NCBI RefSeq assembly: GCF_005144415.1
Contig: NZ_SWJE01000005.1
Coordinates: forward strand, 698,999 to 762,998
Reading direction: 5' to 3'
From: Trinickia terrae
GTDB taxonomy: Bacteria > Pseudomonadota > Gammaproteobacteria > Burkholderiales > Burkholderiaceae
Length of the DNA: 64,000 nt
The notes under the pieces were generated by a model that was not told the origin of the DNA, did not search any database, and saw only the letters and a program-made list of their open reading frames with translations. A program made the translations under genes and the position numbers. This document shows, piece by piece, positions 1-8,340 of the stretch. Within the stretch, counting starts at the first letter, position 1. Each line of letters begins with the position of its first letter.

Positions 1-138
1 GCACATAGGCAACGCCTCGATGCGCTTCGCATAACATTGGGGAAAATTATCGAATCAGGTGACCTGGCAGTTCATGCGCAGATTCCCAAGACACGCATGA
101 TGCGGGAAGCCACTTATTCAAATCATCGGACGAGGTAA
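1..138 (+). CDS. C-terminal fragment of an unknown protein (cut by window edge)
   Basis: The first frame is open from the window edge to a TAA at 136-138 (45 codons) and stops 3 nt before the antitoxin ATG, so it probably belongs to the same transcript. The tail is basic (ends SNHRTR). No family can be recognised from this much sequence. Confidence 0.4.
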   Translation, partial: AHRQRLDALRITLGKIIESGDLAVHAQIPKTRMMREATYSNHRTR

Positions 139-141
139 ATC

Positions 142-477
142 ATGACTGCTATTGCGCGCAAACTAGACATCATCACCGAAAAGGGCGGTATGCGTTTCAT
201 TGATGTTGCCAATCTGCTGGGAACGCGCCCAGAAACGGTTTCGCGCTGGAATCAAGGTAAGGCGTTTCCTCACCCCGGTACCGAAAAGCTGTTGCTTGAG
301 CTTGAATGGATAATCGAGCAACTGGCAGATCTGTACGAACCTCAAGAGGCTCGGTTATGGTTGTTTTCTAGGCAAAAACTATTGAATGGTGCCGTTCCGG
401 CTGATCTGATAGCGTCTGGTCATTCGGAGGACGTTTTGGCGATGATCTCAAAGTTACGTGAAGGCGTCTATCTCTGA
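142..477 (+). CDS. Xre/MbcA/ParS-type antitoxin
   Basis: This 111-residue protein looks like the antitoxin of a RES-Xre (MbcTA/ParST-like) toxin-antitoxin pair. A helix-turn-helix is visible around residues 18-40 (DVANLLGTRPETVSRW). The C-terminal third (about 65-110: ARLWLFSRQKLLNGAVPADL ... EDVLAMISKLREGVY) matches the DUF2384-like toxin-binding domain pattern. A GAGG Shine-Dalgarno lies at 132-135. The putative RES toxin follows 14 nt downstream. By analogy with the family it would bind and neutralise the toxin and autorepress the operon. The assignment rests on motif reading and gene pairing. Confidence 0.82.
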   Translation: MTAIARKLDIITEKGGMRFIDVANLLGTRPETVSRWNQGKAFPHPGTEKLLLELEWIIEQLADLYEPQEARLWLFSRQKLLNGAVPADLIASGHSEDVLAMISKLREGVYL

Positions 478-491
478 GTGCGAGGCGACTC

Positions 492-1034
492 TTGATCCGC
501 GAATCAGCGTTAATCGACTATCTCTCATGCTGCCAGGTGGAGACGTTTTCGGGTGTTGTATATCGAGCGACACGCATGGGCCTAGATCCAACAACACCCT
601 CCACCGCAGGCGGTCGCTGGATGCCTCGTGAGGGCATGGCGGTTCTTTACACCAGCTTCGAACGCGAAGGTGCTCTGGCGGAGATGAGTTTCCACCTTGG
701 TATGTTAACGCCGGTGCCAAGCAAGCCTATCTCAATACATACGCTACAGGTTACCTCCAAGCGATTGATTCGACTGCAAAGGACGGATTTTGCGGGGGTA
801 GGAATCGACGCTTCGCGATTTGGAGAACTCGACTATCGACGAACCGAAGTCGTGGGCGACGCCATAGGTTTTTTGGAGTTTGACGCTATGCGCGTCCCTT
901 CGGCACGCTGGGAGTGCGACAACCTAGTGTTGCTTGCCGACAATCAAGATATCAGTGTTGCGCCGACGGTTGTTAACACAGAGCAGGTAGACTGGCTTGA
1001 ATGGGCAAAAGCAAATGGTTTTGTCGCCAACTAG
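492..1034 (+). CDS. RES-domain toxin
   Basis: The 180-residue protein has the RES-domain signatures: an early Arg in VVYRATR, GGRWMP, then VLYTS and AEMSFHLG. Known RES toxins (MbcT, ParT, Res) degrade or modify NAD+ or ADP-ribosylate a target; that activity is inferred from the family. The start is taken as TTG at 492 after a weak GAGGCGA at 482-488, because the first ATG (576) would remove the conserved Arg. It is coupled to the Xre antitoxin upstream, as usual for this module. Confidence 0.8.
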   Translation: MIRESALIDYLSCCQVETFSGVVYRATRMGLDPTTPSTAGGRWMPREGMAVLYTSFEREGALAEMSFHLGMLTPVPSKPISIHTLQVTSKRLIRLQRTDFAGVGIDASRFGELDYRRTEVVGDAIGFLEFDAMRVPSARWECDNLVLLADNQDISVAPTVVNTEQVDWLEWAKANGFVAN

Positions 1035-1183
1035 TTGACCAATTGGGGCCGTGAGCTCTTGGCCAGCATGCGGCGCTGTATGCCAGATTTTCATTGAAGC
1101 CTTGCCTCAGGTTTGCGCGTGGCCTTAGACGGGTGGTCATTGACTGCACGCGCCGGACGAAACCGCTCGAATGGAGATCAATC

Positions 1184-1402
1184 ATGGCAGGAAAGTCGTT
1201 TTCCAAAGGTCTGGACGATCGCATGCGTGATCAAGATGGTGAGATTCGTAAAAAGCGCAGTGATACGAAGGTCGAGACATTGCGTAAGACCTACGGCCCT
1301 GATTTTGCGAAGGGTTATCGATCGGATGCAGAACTCGGAACAGTGCTGAAGAAGGAGGGTGTTGATACCCTCTATCAACTCATTAAGAAAAAGAGGTCGT
1401 GA
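1184..1402 (+). CDS. Small basic hypothetical protein
   Basis: A 72-residue, highly charged Lys/Arg-rich protein (begins MAGKSFSKGLDDRMRDQDG, ends LIKKKRS). ATG 1184 is preceded by GGAG at 1173-1176 at good spacing, which favours this start over an upstream in-frame one. No family is recognised and there is no membrane segment. It sits among toxin-antitoxin and HEPN genes. It could be a small DNA- or RNA-binding accessory protein, but nothing in the sequence proves that. Confidence 0.6.
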   Translation: MAGKSFSKGLDDRMRDQDGEIRKKRSDTKVETLRKTYGPDFAKGYRSDAELGTVLKKEGVDTLYQLIKKKRS

Positions 1403-1685
1403 TTACGAACCGTTCGCTTCGAGACATGCGCAAAGCGCGCACTTGCTGCGTCGCCTCTAGCCGAGCTAATTCTTGGCATTAAGTGAGGCGGCCTTAGGCG
1501 AGTCGTCTGTCGCACCACGTCTCACTTCAGACCGTTGCCAAGCTTGGTTGCGTCGTTAGGTGAGCTATATCTCAAAGATTGAGCGTGGCGAGCAGTATGT
1601 AGATGTGCTGGAGTCCGTAGAATGGTGCGAGGCATGTGGAACACCACCATCCAGAGCTATTAATGAAATATAAGGAAAATATATA
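1403..1685. other. Intergenic stretch without a convincing gene
   Basis: Roughly 280 bases between the small basic protein and the HEPN gene. Composition changes from GC-rich to AT-rich near 1560, marking the edge of the low-GC gene that follows. No gene, RNA or clear terminator is recognised. Confidence 0.5.
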
Positions 1686-2282
1686 GTGCAGAGAAATGAA
1701 TTTAAGAATCCTCACGTACTCTGGCATTTTGATAGAGTGAGGGAGGCAACAAACAATATGATGTTCATGTTTGCTACAACAGCGGAAAATGAGGACAAGC
1801 GAAGAGCGTTCGATGAGTCCATCAGAACCGCAATGGGTTGGCCTCCGCACGTTAAAAATTTCTACGAATATAGGATGATGTTCGGAGGGATTTATGAGCG
1901 GCTATTTCAATTTTGCGTAATTTCCTTGTGTTCTGATGTTGAAGTTTTTTTTAAGGAAACCTTCGATAAATACAATTATAATAAAGGAAAGGGAAGTGGA
2001 TTTTTTCAAAGGCTGGATGATGTTATTAGTGAGTTAACGGCTGCAGGGTTCGATTTCTCGTCTATTCAAGGTTCGATAGATAAGCTTCGACTCGCATTTC
2101 AGATTCGTCATATTGGGATTCATAATATGGGAGTTGTGGATCAAGGTTTCGTTGATAAAACAGGCGAGGGTGCAGTTGGGAGTATGTATCCAATTGACCA
2201 AGATAGTTATCGGAAGATGTTCGATTCCTACACAGTTTTCCTCAAATATTTGGACGACAAACTTCCGAATCTCCCCGCGTGA
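1686..2282 (+). CDS. HEPN-domain protein (MAE_28990/RiboL-PSP-like), putative RNase
   Basis: This 198-residue protein is encoded by AT-rich DNA clearly unlike the core genes. It starts at GTG 1686 behind AAGGAA at 1671-1676. An all-helical layout carries the segment QIRHIGIHNMGVVD; R141 and H146 form the R-x4-H motif of HEPN ribonucleases, and the preceding helix (about 70-92, YERLFQFCVISLCSDVEVFF) resembles the first conserved HEPN helix. HEPN proteins commonly act as RNases in toxin-antitoxin and anti-phage systems. No partner antitoxin is obvious beside it. The HEPN call is well supported by motif; RNase function is inferred. Confidence 0.68.
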   Translation: MQRNEFKNPHVLWHFDRVREATNNMMFMFATTAENEDKRRAFDESIRTAMGWPPHVKNFYEYRMMFGGIYERLFQFCVISLCSDVEVFFKETFDKYNYNKGKGSGFFQRLDDVISELTAAGFDFSSIQGSIDKLRLAFQIRHIGIHNMGVVDQGFVDKTGEGAVGSMYPIDQDSYRKMFDSYTVFLKYLDDKLPNLPA

Positions 2283-2357
2283 TGTAAAAAAGCCACCGGA
2301 TTAAGGCGGATTTTTACTGCCACTTGACAATAAATCAAATTATCTTATGGTAATAGC

Positions 2358-2467
2358 ACCGCTTTGTCCTCCGAAAAGAGAAATTTAATCATAACCAATT
2401 CGAATAAAATGTCGGCGTCGAATGCAATTAAATTGCTCTGGCAATGAAAAGGCAGGGCAATTTTTTT
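2358..2467 (+). ncRNA. Candidate small RNA with anti-Shine-Dalgarno motif
   Basis: TTGACA (2324-2329) is followed after 16 nt by TATGGT (2346-2351), a plausible sigma-70 promoter. About 80 nt further a 10-bp stem (2431-2440 with 2453-2462) is followed by seven T residues, a textbook intrinsic terminator. The approximately 110-nt transcript has no ORF and carries an exposed TCCTCC (2367-2372) able to pair with ribosome-binding sites. The 5' end is estimated from the promoter. Alternatively the terminator could simply serve the upstream HEPN gene. Confidence 0.35.
2431..2467 (+). terminator. Intrinsic terminator
   Basis: AATTGCTCTG pairs with CAGGGCAATT (one G-U) around a 12-nt loop, followed by a T run at 2461-2467. 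It is oriented for plus-strand transcription. Confidence 0.7.
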
Positions 2468-2657
2468 ATGCGTCGATTGATTTCCGCGATTCGAAAAATT
2501 GTTAATGCTCGATCCATAGCGCAGGTAAAAATAGTCTGGTTGTGACCAAAATAGTAGCAACGGATAACTGGAAAAGGCGAAAGAGCGACACTATACGTAG
2601 GTGAGCGCATCACGTTCACCACCAGACGGAAGTCCGCGCTTTCGCCAAACGGTCCTG

Positions 2658-3350
2658 CTACTTGGATGACTCTAGGCAATACTTGAGCAGGCTAATCACG
2701 CGATCTTGTCTTTGCGTCATTGCAAAGGCCGCTGTGCTGAGGATGTAAAAGGCCAGGATCAGAAAAATCAGCGCATTCGCCCATGACTGCATGGCCGGAA
2801 GCTTTGTGAGACTAATCGAGAGGGTGCCCAGACCAGCCAGCGCGGGGAAGAAGCCGATTTTCTCGATTGAACCCACCAGTATGCTGCAACGCTTCTCGAA
2901 TGCAATTCGCTCCCCTTCATAGTAGGTAAGGACATATCGAATGGCTGCAGCTTCGCAGGTTGCTAGTTGTTCGACATATTGGAGATTAAAGGTGACCGAG
3001 GATTCGACTAAGTGAAAGAATTGAGAAAATGGCGTCTTAAAAAGTCGATAGAAAAACGGGATGGAGAGTGCAATGACAACAACGGCAAGTGCTATTCCCA
3101 ATATTTGAGACAGTGTTATGGTTGCGAAAGCCGTGTTTGCTAATGGTATGTCATGGAGGAAATAGGAAAGGCCAGCGAGAATAATAGCCACCGAGAAGCC
3201 TATAAGCTGATGCGTAAGCAGCCACTTGCTAAAGTTTTCTAGTATTTTCTCGTACTTGGTGAGCTGACGTTCCGGTCGCTTTTCCGTGGTCGCCTTTTTG
3301 ATAATACCGAAGACTTTGTCGATTTGCTGTTGTGAAAGTGTATTAAACAT
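2658..3350 (-). CDS. Hypothetical integral membrane protein
   Basis: A 230-residue protein with a charged N-terminus (about 1-45, including KKATTEKRPERQLTKYEK) followed by about four hydrophobic segments: near residues 50-65 (IGFSVAIILAGLSYFL), 80-101 (LSQILGIALAVVVIALSIPF), 165-180 and 190-212. A cytosolic stretch between helices carries EGERIAFEKR. No family is recognised. The gene is lower in GC than the core genome and sits between the HEPN gene and an integrase remnant, so it is probably island cargo. Confidence 0.65.
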   Translation of the reverse strand: MFNTLSQQQIDKVFGIIKKATTEKRPERQLTKYEKILENFSKWLLTHQLIGFSVAIILAGLSYFLHDIPLANTAFATITLSQILGIALAVVVIALSIPFFYRLFKTPFSQFFHLVESSVTFNLQYVEQLATCEAAAIRYVLTYYEGERIAFEKRCSILVGSIEKIGFFPALAGLGTLSISLTKLPAMQSWANALIFLILAFYILSTAAFAMTQRQDRVISLLKYCLESSK

Positions 3351-3360
3351 TCCGTGTAAT

Positions 3361-3573
3361 CCCCGAGTTAAAAGTCGCCATGTCGGCGTAATTGCGGATT
3401 TTGTGTGGTTTTATCCAGATCTGCTGCAATAAATGATCGGCAGCGCGAGACCGGTGAGGCAACCTGAGGCAATCCTTGGTACCAAGGGAACGTCGGGTGT
3501 CGAGTTCGCCTTGACAAATGCGCAGATAGTAGACCCTGTGACGGGACTTGAGGAGGCGTGGAAGCTTGTGCAA
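3361..3573 (-). pseudogene. Remnant of a tyrosine integrase (N-terminal arm-binding region)
   Basis: On the minus strand the frame from 3573 reads KLPRLLKSRHRVYYLRI...LDTRRSLGTKD, which matches the N-terminal arm-type DNA-binding segment seen in many phage and island integrases (consensus RLLKSRHGVYYFR ... RRSLGTKD). Homology is lost after about 40 residues and no catalytic R-H-R-Y region follows, so this is a truncated relic. It lies about 80 bp from the 3' end of a tRNA-Met gene, a typical integration site. Confidence 0.6.
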
Positions 3574-3610
3574 GTCGGCACCTGTGACACCGACCGTGAC
3601 ACCAGAAGTA

Positions 3611-3650
3611 AAAAGCCCTTGAACTTCATTAGAAGATTCAAGGGCTTAGT
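3611..3650 (-). terminator. Intrinsic terminator of the tRNA gene
   Basis: AAGCCCTTGAA and TTCAAGGGCTT form an 11-bp stem downstream of the tRNA 3' end. Read on the minus strand the stem is followed by a T-rich run, as expected for rho-independent termination of the tRNA transcript. Confidence 0.8.
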
Positions 3651-3655
3651 GCAAC

Positions 3656-3732
<77 letters not shown>

Positions 3733-3814
3733 AAAGAAGCAAAATTATGATGACGCAAAGGCGGCCTGTCAACCCCTTCCCCGAAGTTTTTCAGCCAGCC
3801 GCCCCCACACCCCC

Positions 3815-5473
3815 TCAATCCCGCGCATAAATATTCGAGTCCTTGGTCTCCTTGACGAACAGCATCCCGATCACGAACGTGCCCAGCGCGATGATGATCG
3901 GATACCAGAGCCCCGAGTAGATATCGCCCCGCGCCGCCACGATCGCGAACGCCGTCGCCGGCAGGAAGCCGCCGAACCAGCCGTTGCCGATGTGATACGG
4001 CAGCGACATCGACGTATAGCGGATCCGCGTCGGGAACATCTCCACGAGCATCGCCGCGATCGGCCCGTACACCATCGTCACCAGGATCACGAGGATCGTC
4101 AGGATCACCACCGTCATCGGCCAGTTCAGCTGCGACGGATCGGCCTTCGCCGGGTAGCCCGCGCCCTTGAGCGTCGTCGAGAGGGTCTTGTCGAACGCCT
4201 TGCCCTTGTCCTTCGCGTCGGCTGCCTTGCCGTCGTAGGTGTCGATCACGGTGTCGCCGACCTTGATCTGCGCGAGTGACCCCGCCGGCGCCGCCACGTT
4301 CGTGTAGTTGAGGCCGGCCTTCGACAGCGCGCTCTTGGCGATGTCGCACGAGCTCGTGAACTTCGCCGTGCCCACCGGGTTGAACTGGAACGAGCACTCG
4401 TCGGGGTTGGCGACGACGACGATCGGTGACTTCTGCGTCGCGGCTTCGAGCGCCGGGTTGGCGAAGTGCGTGAGCGCCTTGAAGAGCGGGAAGTACACGA
4501 GCGCGGCGATCAGGCAGCCGGCCATGATGATCGGCTTGCGGCCAATGCGGTCCGACAGCGAGCCGAAGAACACGAAGAACGGCGTGCCGATCAGAAGTGC
4601 AATCGCGATCAGGATGTTGGCGCTGGCGCCGTCCACCTTCAGCGTCTGCGTCAGGAAGAAGAGCGCGTAGAACTGGCCCGTGTACCAGACGACGGCTTGC
4701 CCCGCCGTCAGGCCGACGAGCGCCAGGATCACGATCTTCAGGTTCTTCCACTGGCCGAACGCCTCGGTCAGCGGCGCCTTGGAGGTCTTGCCTTCCGACT
4801 TGATGCGCAGGAACGCGGGCGATTCATTGAGCTGCAGCCGGATCCAGACCGACACCGCCAGCAGGATCAGCGACGCGACGAACGGCACGCGCCATCCCCA
4901 TGAGCCGAACGCTTCTTCGCCAATGGCGGTGCGCACGCCGAGAATCACGAGCAGCGACAGGAACAGGCCGAGTGTTGCCGTCGTCTGGATCCATGACGTG
5001 TAGTAGCCGCGCCGGTTGGCCGGGGCGTGCTCGGCGACGTAGGTCGCGGCGCCGCCGTACTCGCCGCCGAGCGCGAGGCCCTGCAGCAGGCGCATCGCGA
5101 TGAAGATCACCGGCGACGCGAAGCCGATCGCCGCATAGCCGGGCAGGAAGCCGACGATGAACGTCGACAGACCCATGATGACGATCGTGATGAGGAACGT
5201 GTACTTGCGGCCGACGAGGTCGCCGAGCCGTCCGAAGACGATCGCGCCGAACGGCCGCACCGCGAAGCCGGCGGCGAAGCCGAGCAGGGTGAAGATGAAC
5301 GCCGCGGTCGGGTTGACGCCGGAGAAGAAGCTCTTGCTGATGTAGATGGCCAGCGAGCCGGCCAGATAGAAGTCGTACCACTCGAAAACAGTGCCGAGCG
5401 ACGAAGCGAAGATCACCCGCTTTTCGTCGCCTGTCATCGGCGCGTGGGAAATCTGTCCGCCAACGGTAGCCAT
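3815..5473 (-). CDS. MFS transporter, metabolite:H+ symporter (MHS) family
   Basis: A 552-residue, 12-helix major facilitator protein. MHS/ProP-type signatures are visible: SLGTVFEWYDFYLAG near residues 25-40, GRLGDLVGRKYT in the loop between helices 2 and 3, and RLLQGLALGGEYGGA around 128-142. About 110 extra residues (roughly 345-455, with two cysteines in NPDEC and TSSC) interrupt the second half between helices and probably form an extracytoplasmic domain. Family members carry organic acids or osmolytes with protons; the substrate is not evident. GGAG precedes ATG 5473. The neighbouring TctDE-like two-component genes may control it. Confidence 0.88.
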   Translation of the reverse strand: MATVGGQISHAPMTGDEKRVIFASSLGTVFEWYDFYLAGSLAIYISKSFFSGVNPTAAFIFTLLGFAAGFAVRPFGAIVFGRLGDLVGRKYTFLITIVIMGLSTFIVGFLPGYAAIGFASPVIFIAMRLLQGLALGGEYGGAATYVAEHAPANRRGYYTSWIQTTATLGLFLSLLVILGVRTAIGEEAFGSWGWRVPFVASLILLAVSVWIRLQLNESPAFLRIKSEGKTSKAPLTEAFGQWKNLKIVILALVGLTAGQAVVWYTGQFYALFFLTQTLKVDGASANILIAIALLIGTPFFVFFGSLSDRIGRKPIIMAGCLIAALVYFPLFKALTHFANPALEAATQKSPIVVVANPDECSFQFNPVGTAKFTSSCDIAKSALSKAGLNYTNVAAPAGSLAQIKVGDTVIDTYDGKAADAKDKGKAFDKTLSTTLKGAGYPAKADPSQLNWPMTVVILTILVILVTMVYGPIAAMLVEMFPTRIRYTSMSLPYHIGNGWFGGFLPATAFAIVAARGDIYSGLWYPIIIALGTFVIGMLFVKETKDSNIYARD

Positions 5474-5700
5474 ATGTCGTCTCCAATTTTGATATACGCG
5501 CGAGGAGCGCTGGGTAAGGTGTTCCCCCGGACGATTATTGGATCGGAAACTTACGGCGTACTGACGCGAAATCTCAAAATAGGGTCCGTTGGATTGCAGG
5601 GCTGTTTGTGCTCATTTTCATTCAACGCCATCTAACTCACTGGCTAAATTTCTCATGTAGGCTTTTCGATCGATCCGGCGGCAAGCGAAAACCGGCCCGC

Positions 5701-7341
5701 TCAGGGTAAATCCTGAATCGGCTCCAAGGTCCTCAAGCTGACACGCACGAGCGTCCCGGCCAGGCGCGGCTCGGCTTGGTAGACGTTGTCGTCGATCGCG
5801 AGCGTGCCGCCGTGCATCGTCGCGATTTCGCGGACGATCGCGAGTCCCAGCCCGCTGCCGTCGCCTTCGCGGCCGAGGATCCGGTAGAAGCGCTCGAGCA
5901 CGCGGGTGCGCTCGGACGGCGGGATGCCGGGGCCGGTGTCCTCGACTTCGAAGTGCACTTGCTGGTTCGGCGGGTCCACGCGAACGCGAACCGTGATGCG
6001 GCCGCCCGCGGGCGTGTAGCGGATCGCGTTGTCGATCAGGTTCGACAGCATCTCGCGCAGCATGACCGCGTTGCCGTCGACCATGACCGGCTCCTCCAGC
6101 CCCTCGTAGCCGAGGTCCATCTGCTTGGCGAGCGCGGGCTGCACCCAGTCGCGCACGGCAAGCCGCGCAAGCTCCGAGACTTCGACCGGCGCGAACGCCT
6201 GCCCCGACATCCGGTTCTCGGCGCGCGCGAGCGCGAGGAGCTGCGTGACGAGCCGGGCTGCGTGCTCGGAGCTTGTCGCGATCTGTTCGAGCGAGCGGCG
6301 CACCTCCGCCGACACCTCCTGCCGCAGCGCCAGCTCCGCCTGCGTGCGCAGGCCGGCGAGCGGCGTCTTCATCTGATGCGCGGCGTCCGCGATGAAGCGC
6401 TTTTGCAGCTCCATGTTCTGCGCGAGACGCTCGAGCAAGTCGTTGAACGACGTGACGAGCGGCTCGATCTCGGGCGGCGCGCGCCGCGCCTCGAGCGGCG
6501 AGAGGTCGTCGAGCCGCCGCGCGCGCAGGTTCGATTGCAGGGCCGTGAGCGGCGCGAGCCCGCGCGACAGCCCGAACCAGACGAGCACGATCGCAAGCGG
6601 CAGGATCACGAACTGCGGGAGGATCACGCCTTTGATGATGTCGTTGGCGAGCCCGCTGCGCTTGTCGAGCGTCTCGGCGACCTGCACGAGCACGGGTGCG
6701 CCGCAGGCCGTTTTGGCGGGGCGGGCCGGGGCGTCCTCGCAGGCGGGCAGGGCGCCGGCCGCGTGCGGAAACTCGACGGTCGTATAGGCGACGCGGATGT
6801 CGTTGCCGTGGAGCATGTCGTCGCGGAACTCGACGATGCCGGGCTGCGGGCGGTCGTCTTCGTGCGGCAGCGGCAGGTCGGCATCGCCGCCGACCAGCTC
6901 GCCGCGTGTGCCGAGCACCTGATAGAAGACTTTGTCGACGTTGTCGGCGGAGAGGAAGTCGCGCGTCGACGCCGGCAGCGACAGCTCGGCCACGCCGTTG
7001 ACCGGCTGGATCTGGCGGGCGAGCACGTAGACGTCGGTTTCGAGCGCGCGGTCGAACGGGCCGTTGGCGATCGTCTTGGCGACGAGGTAGGTGACGGCGA
7101 TGCTCATCGGCCAGAGCAGTAAAAGCGGGGCGAGCATCCAGTCGAGAATCTCGCCGAACAGCGAGCGCGGGCGGGCCTCTACGGCGGCTTCGGCTTCGTC
7201 GGGCGGGGCGAACGGGTTGGCGTAAGCCGAGTCGCGGATCTCGTCGGGGTCCGGTGCATGCGCGGGGAGCGCGCCCGGCGGCGCGTGCGCGGCGGGTTCC
7301 CGGGAGGCCGCGGTGCGCTCCGCGGAAGCTGGCGAGGCCAT
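5701..7341 (-). CDS. Sensor histidine kinase (TctE/QseC-like)
   Basis: A 546-residue membrane kinase with a Pro/Ala-rich N-terminal extension of about 65 residues, then a transmembrane helix (LLLLWPMSIAVTYLVA). The adjoining FDRALETDVYVLARQIQ is typical of the 2CSK_N sensor domain. A periplasmic region and second helix near residue 255 follow, then HAMP, the H-box AAHQMKTPL, N-box SNLIDNAIRYTP, G1 DTGPGIPP and G2 GSGLGLAIV. It begins 9 nt after the response-regulator stop, so the two are co-transcribed. The stimulus is unknown; the family often senses carboxylates. Confidence 0.9.
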   Translation of the reverse strand: MASPASAERTAASREPAAHAPPGALPAHAPDPDEIRDSAYANPFAPPDEAEAAVEARPRSLFGEILDWMLAPLLLLWPMSIAVTYLVAKTIANGPFDRALETDVYVLARQIQPVNGVAELSLPASTRDFLSADNVDKVFYQVLGTRGELVGGDADLPLPHEDDRPQPGIVEFRDDMLHGNDIRVAYTTVEFPHAAGALPACEDAPARPAKTACGAPVLVQVAETLDKRSGLANDIIKGVILPQFVILPLAIVLVWFGLSRGLAPLTALQSNLRARRLDDLSPLEARRAPPEIEPLVTSFNDLLERLAQNMELQKRFIADAAHQMKTPLAGLRTQAELALRQEVSAEVRRSLEQIATSSEHAARLVTQLLALARAENRMSGQAFAPVEVSELARLAVRDWVQPALAKQMDLGYEGLEEPVMVDGNAVMLREMLSNLIDNAIRYTPAGGRITVRVRVDPPNQQVHFEVEDTGPGIPPSERTRVLERFYRILGREGDGSGLGLAIVREIATMHGGTLAIDDNVYQAEPRLAGTLVRVSLRTLEPIQDLP

Positions 7342-7350
7342 GTGCCGTCT

Positions 7351-8088
7351 CTACTTGGACGAATGATTCGCCGGCGACTTGGCCAAGCCGTTCGATGCGG
7401 CGGCGGAATCCACAGGCGAGGGCGCGGCCTTCTCCAGGCAATACCCGAGGCCGCGCACGGTCACGATGCGCACGCCGCTCGGCTCGATTTTCTTGCGCAG
7501 GCGGTGCACATAGACTTCGATCGCGTTGTTGCTGACTTCCTCGCCCCATTCGCACAGATGGTCGACGAGCTGCTCCTTCGACACGAGCCGGCCGATCCGC
7601 TGCAGCAGCACTTCGAGCAGGCCGAGCTCGCGCGCGGAGAGATCGATCACCTGGTCGTTCACGGATGCGATGCGGCCCACCTGGTCGAACGTCAGCGAGC
7701 CGTGGCGCACGAGCGCCGGGCCGCCGCCGGCGCCGCGCCGCGTGAGCGCACGCACGCGCGCTTCGAGCTCGTTCAAGTCGAACGGCTTGGCCATATAGTC
7801 GTCGGCGCCGAGGTCGAGGCCTTTCACGCGCTCCTCGACGCTGTCGGCGGCGGTGAGGATCAGCACGGGCAGGTTCGAATTGCGCGCGCGCAGCCGCCGC
7901 AGCACTTCGAGGCCGGACAGGCGCGGCAGGCCGAGATCGAGGATCAGAAGATCGAAGGCTTGCACCGAGAGGGCGGCATCGGCTTCGGCGCCGCCCTTCA
8001 CGTGGTCGACGGCATAGCCCGATTGGCGGAGTGATCGAACGAGACCGTCCGCGAGTATGCTGTCATCTTCGGCAATAAGAATTCGCAT
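7351..8088 (-). CDS. OmpR-family response regulator (TctD/QseB-like)
   Basis: The 245-residue protein starts MRILIAEDDSILADG. The receiver domain has acidic residues E8-D9-D10, the phospho-acceptor Asp in LLILDLGLPRLSG (about D52) and Lys in DDYMAKPFDLNE. The C-terminal winged helix contains RELGLLEVLLQR and VEVYVHRLRKKIEPSGVRIVTVRGLGY. A longer frame exists upstream, but ATG 8088 begins exactly at the receiver domain. It forms an operon with the histidine kinase and is divergent from recA. Confidence 0.92.
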   Translation of the reverse strand: MRILIAEDDSILADGLVRSLRQSGYAVDHVKGGAEADAALSVQAFDLLILDLGLPRLSGLEVLRRLRARNSNLPVLILTAADSVEERVKGLDLGADDYMAKPFDLNELEARVRALTRRGAGGGPALVRHGSLTFDQVGRIASVNDQVIDLSARELGLLEVLLQRIGRLVSKEQLVDHLCEWGEEVSNNAIEVYVHRLRKKIEPSGVRIVTVRGLGYCLEKAAPSPVDSAAASNGLAKSPANHSSK

Positions 8089-8221
8089 GATGCGCCGCTG
8101 CCTTGCTGGCACCGCGCGGCAGCGCGGTTTCGCCCGGCGCGCGGCGGTCTCCGAATATCGTGTGTGGTTTTGAATGCCCGGCTGCGAGTGTAGCGATGCG
8201 CTGCGGCGCATGGAAACGGGC

Positions 8222-8249
8222 TTGCAAAGACCACTGTTTTTTTATACAG
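8222..8249 (+). promoter_or_regulatory. recA promoter with LexA (SOS) box
   Basis: The 16-bp CTGTTTTTTTATACAG at 8234-8249 fits the LexA consensus CTGT-N8-ACAG. It overlaps a promoter-like pair, TTGCAA (8222-8227) and TATACA (8243-8248), and lies about 90 bp before recA. LexA binding here would block transcription until DNA damage. Confidence 0.88.
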
Positions 8250-8340
8250 TGTCTGCGTTTCGTGCGCGGGGCTTGGCGGACGTCCGCTCAAGGCTCGCGC
8301 ACCCGCCTCAGACGCCGTTCATCATAGCAAAGGACGATTC

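Larger units (their letters stand above)
2283..2657. other. Low-GC intergenic region with candidate sRNA
   Basis: No credible coding frame is present. It lies between two convergent genes (HEPN, plus; membrane protein, minus) and contains a promoter-like TTGACA and a strong intrinsic terminator on the plus strand, described separately as a candidate small RNA. The rest (2468-2657) shows nothing recognisable. Confidence 0.5.
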
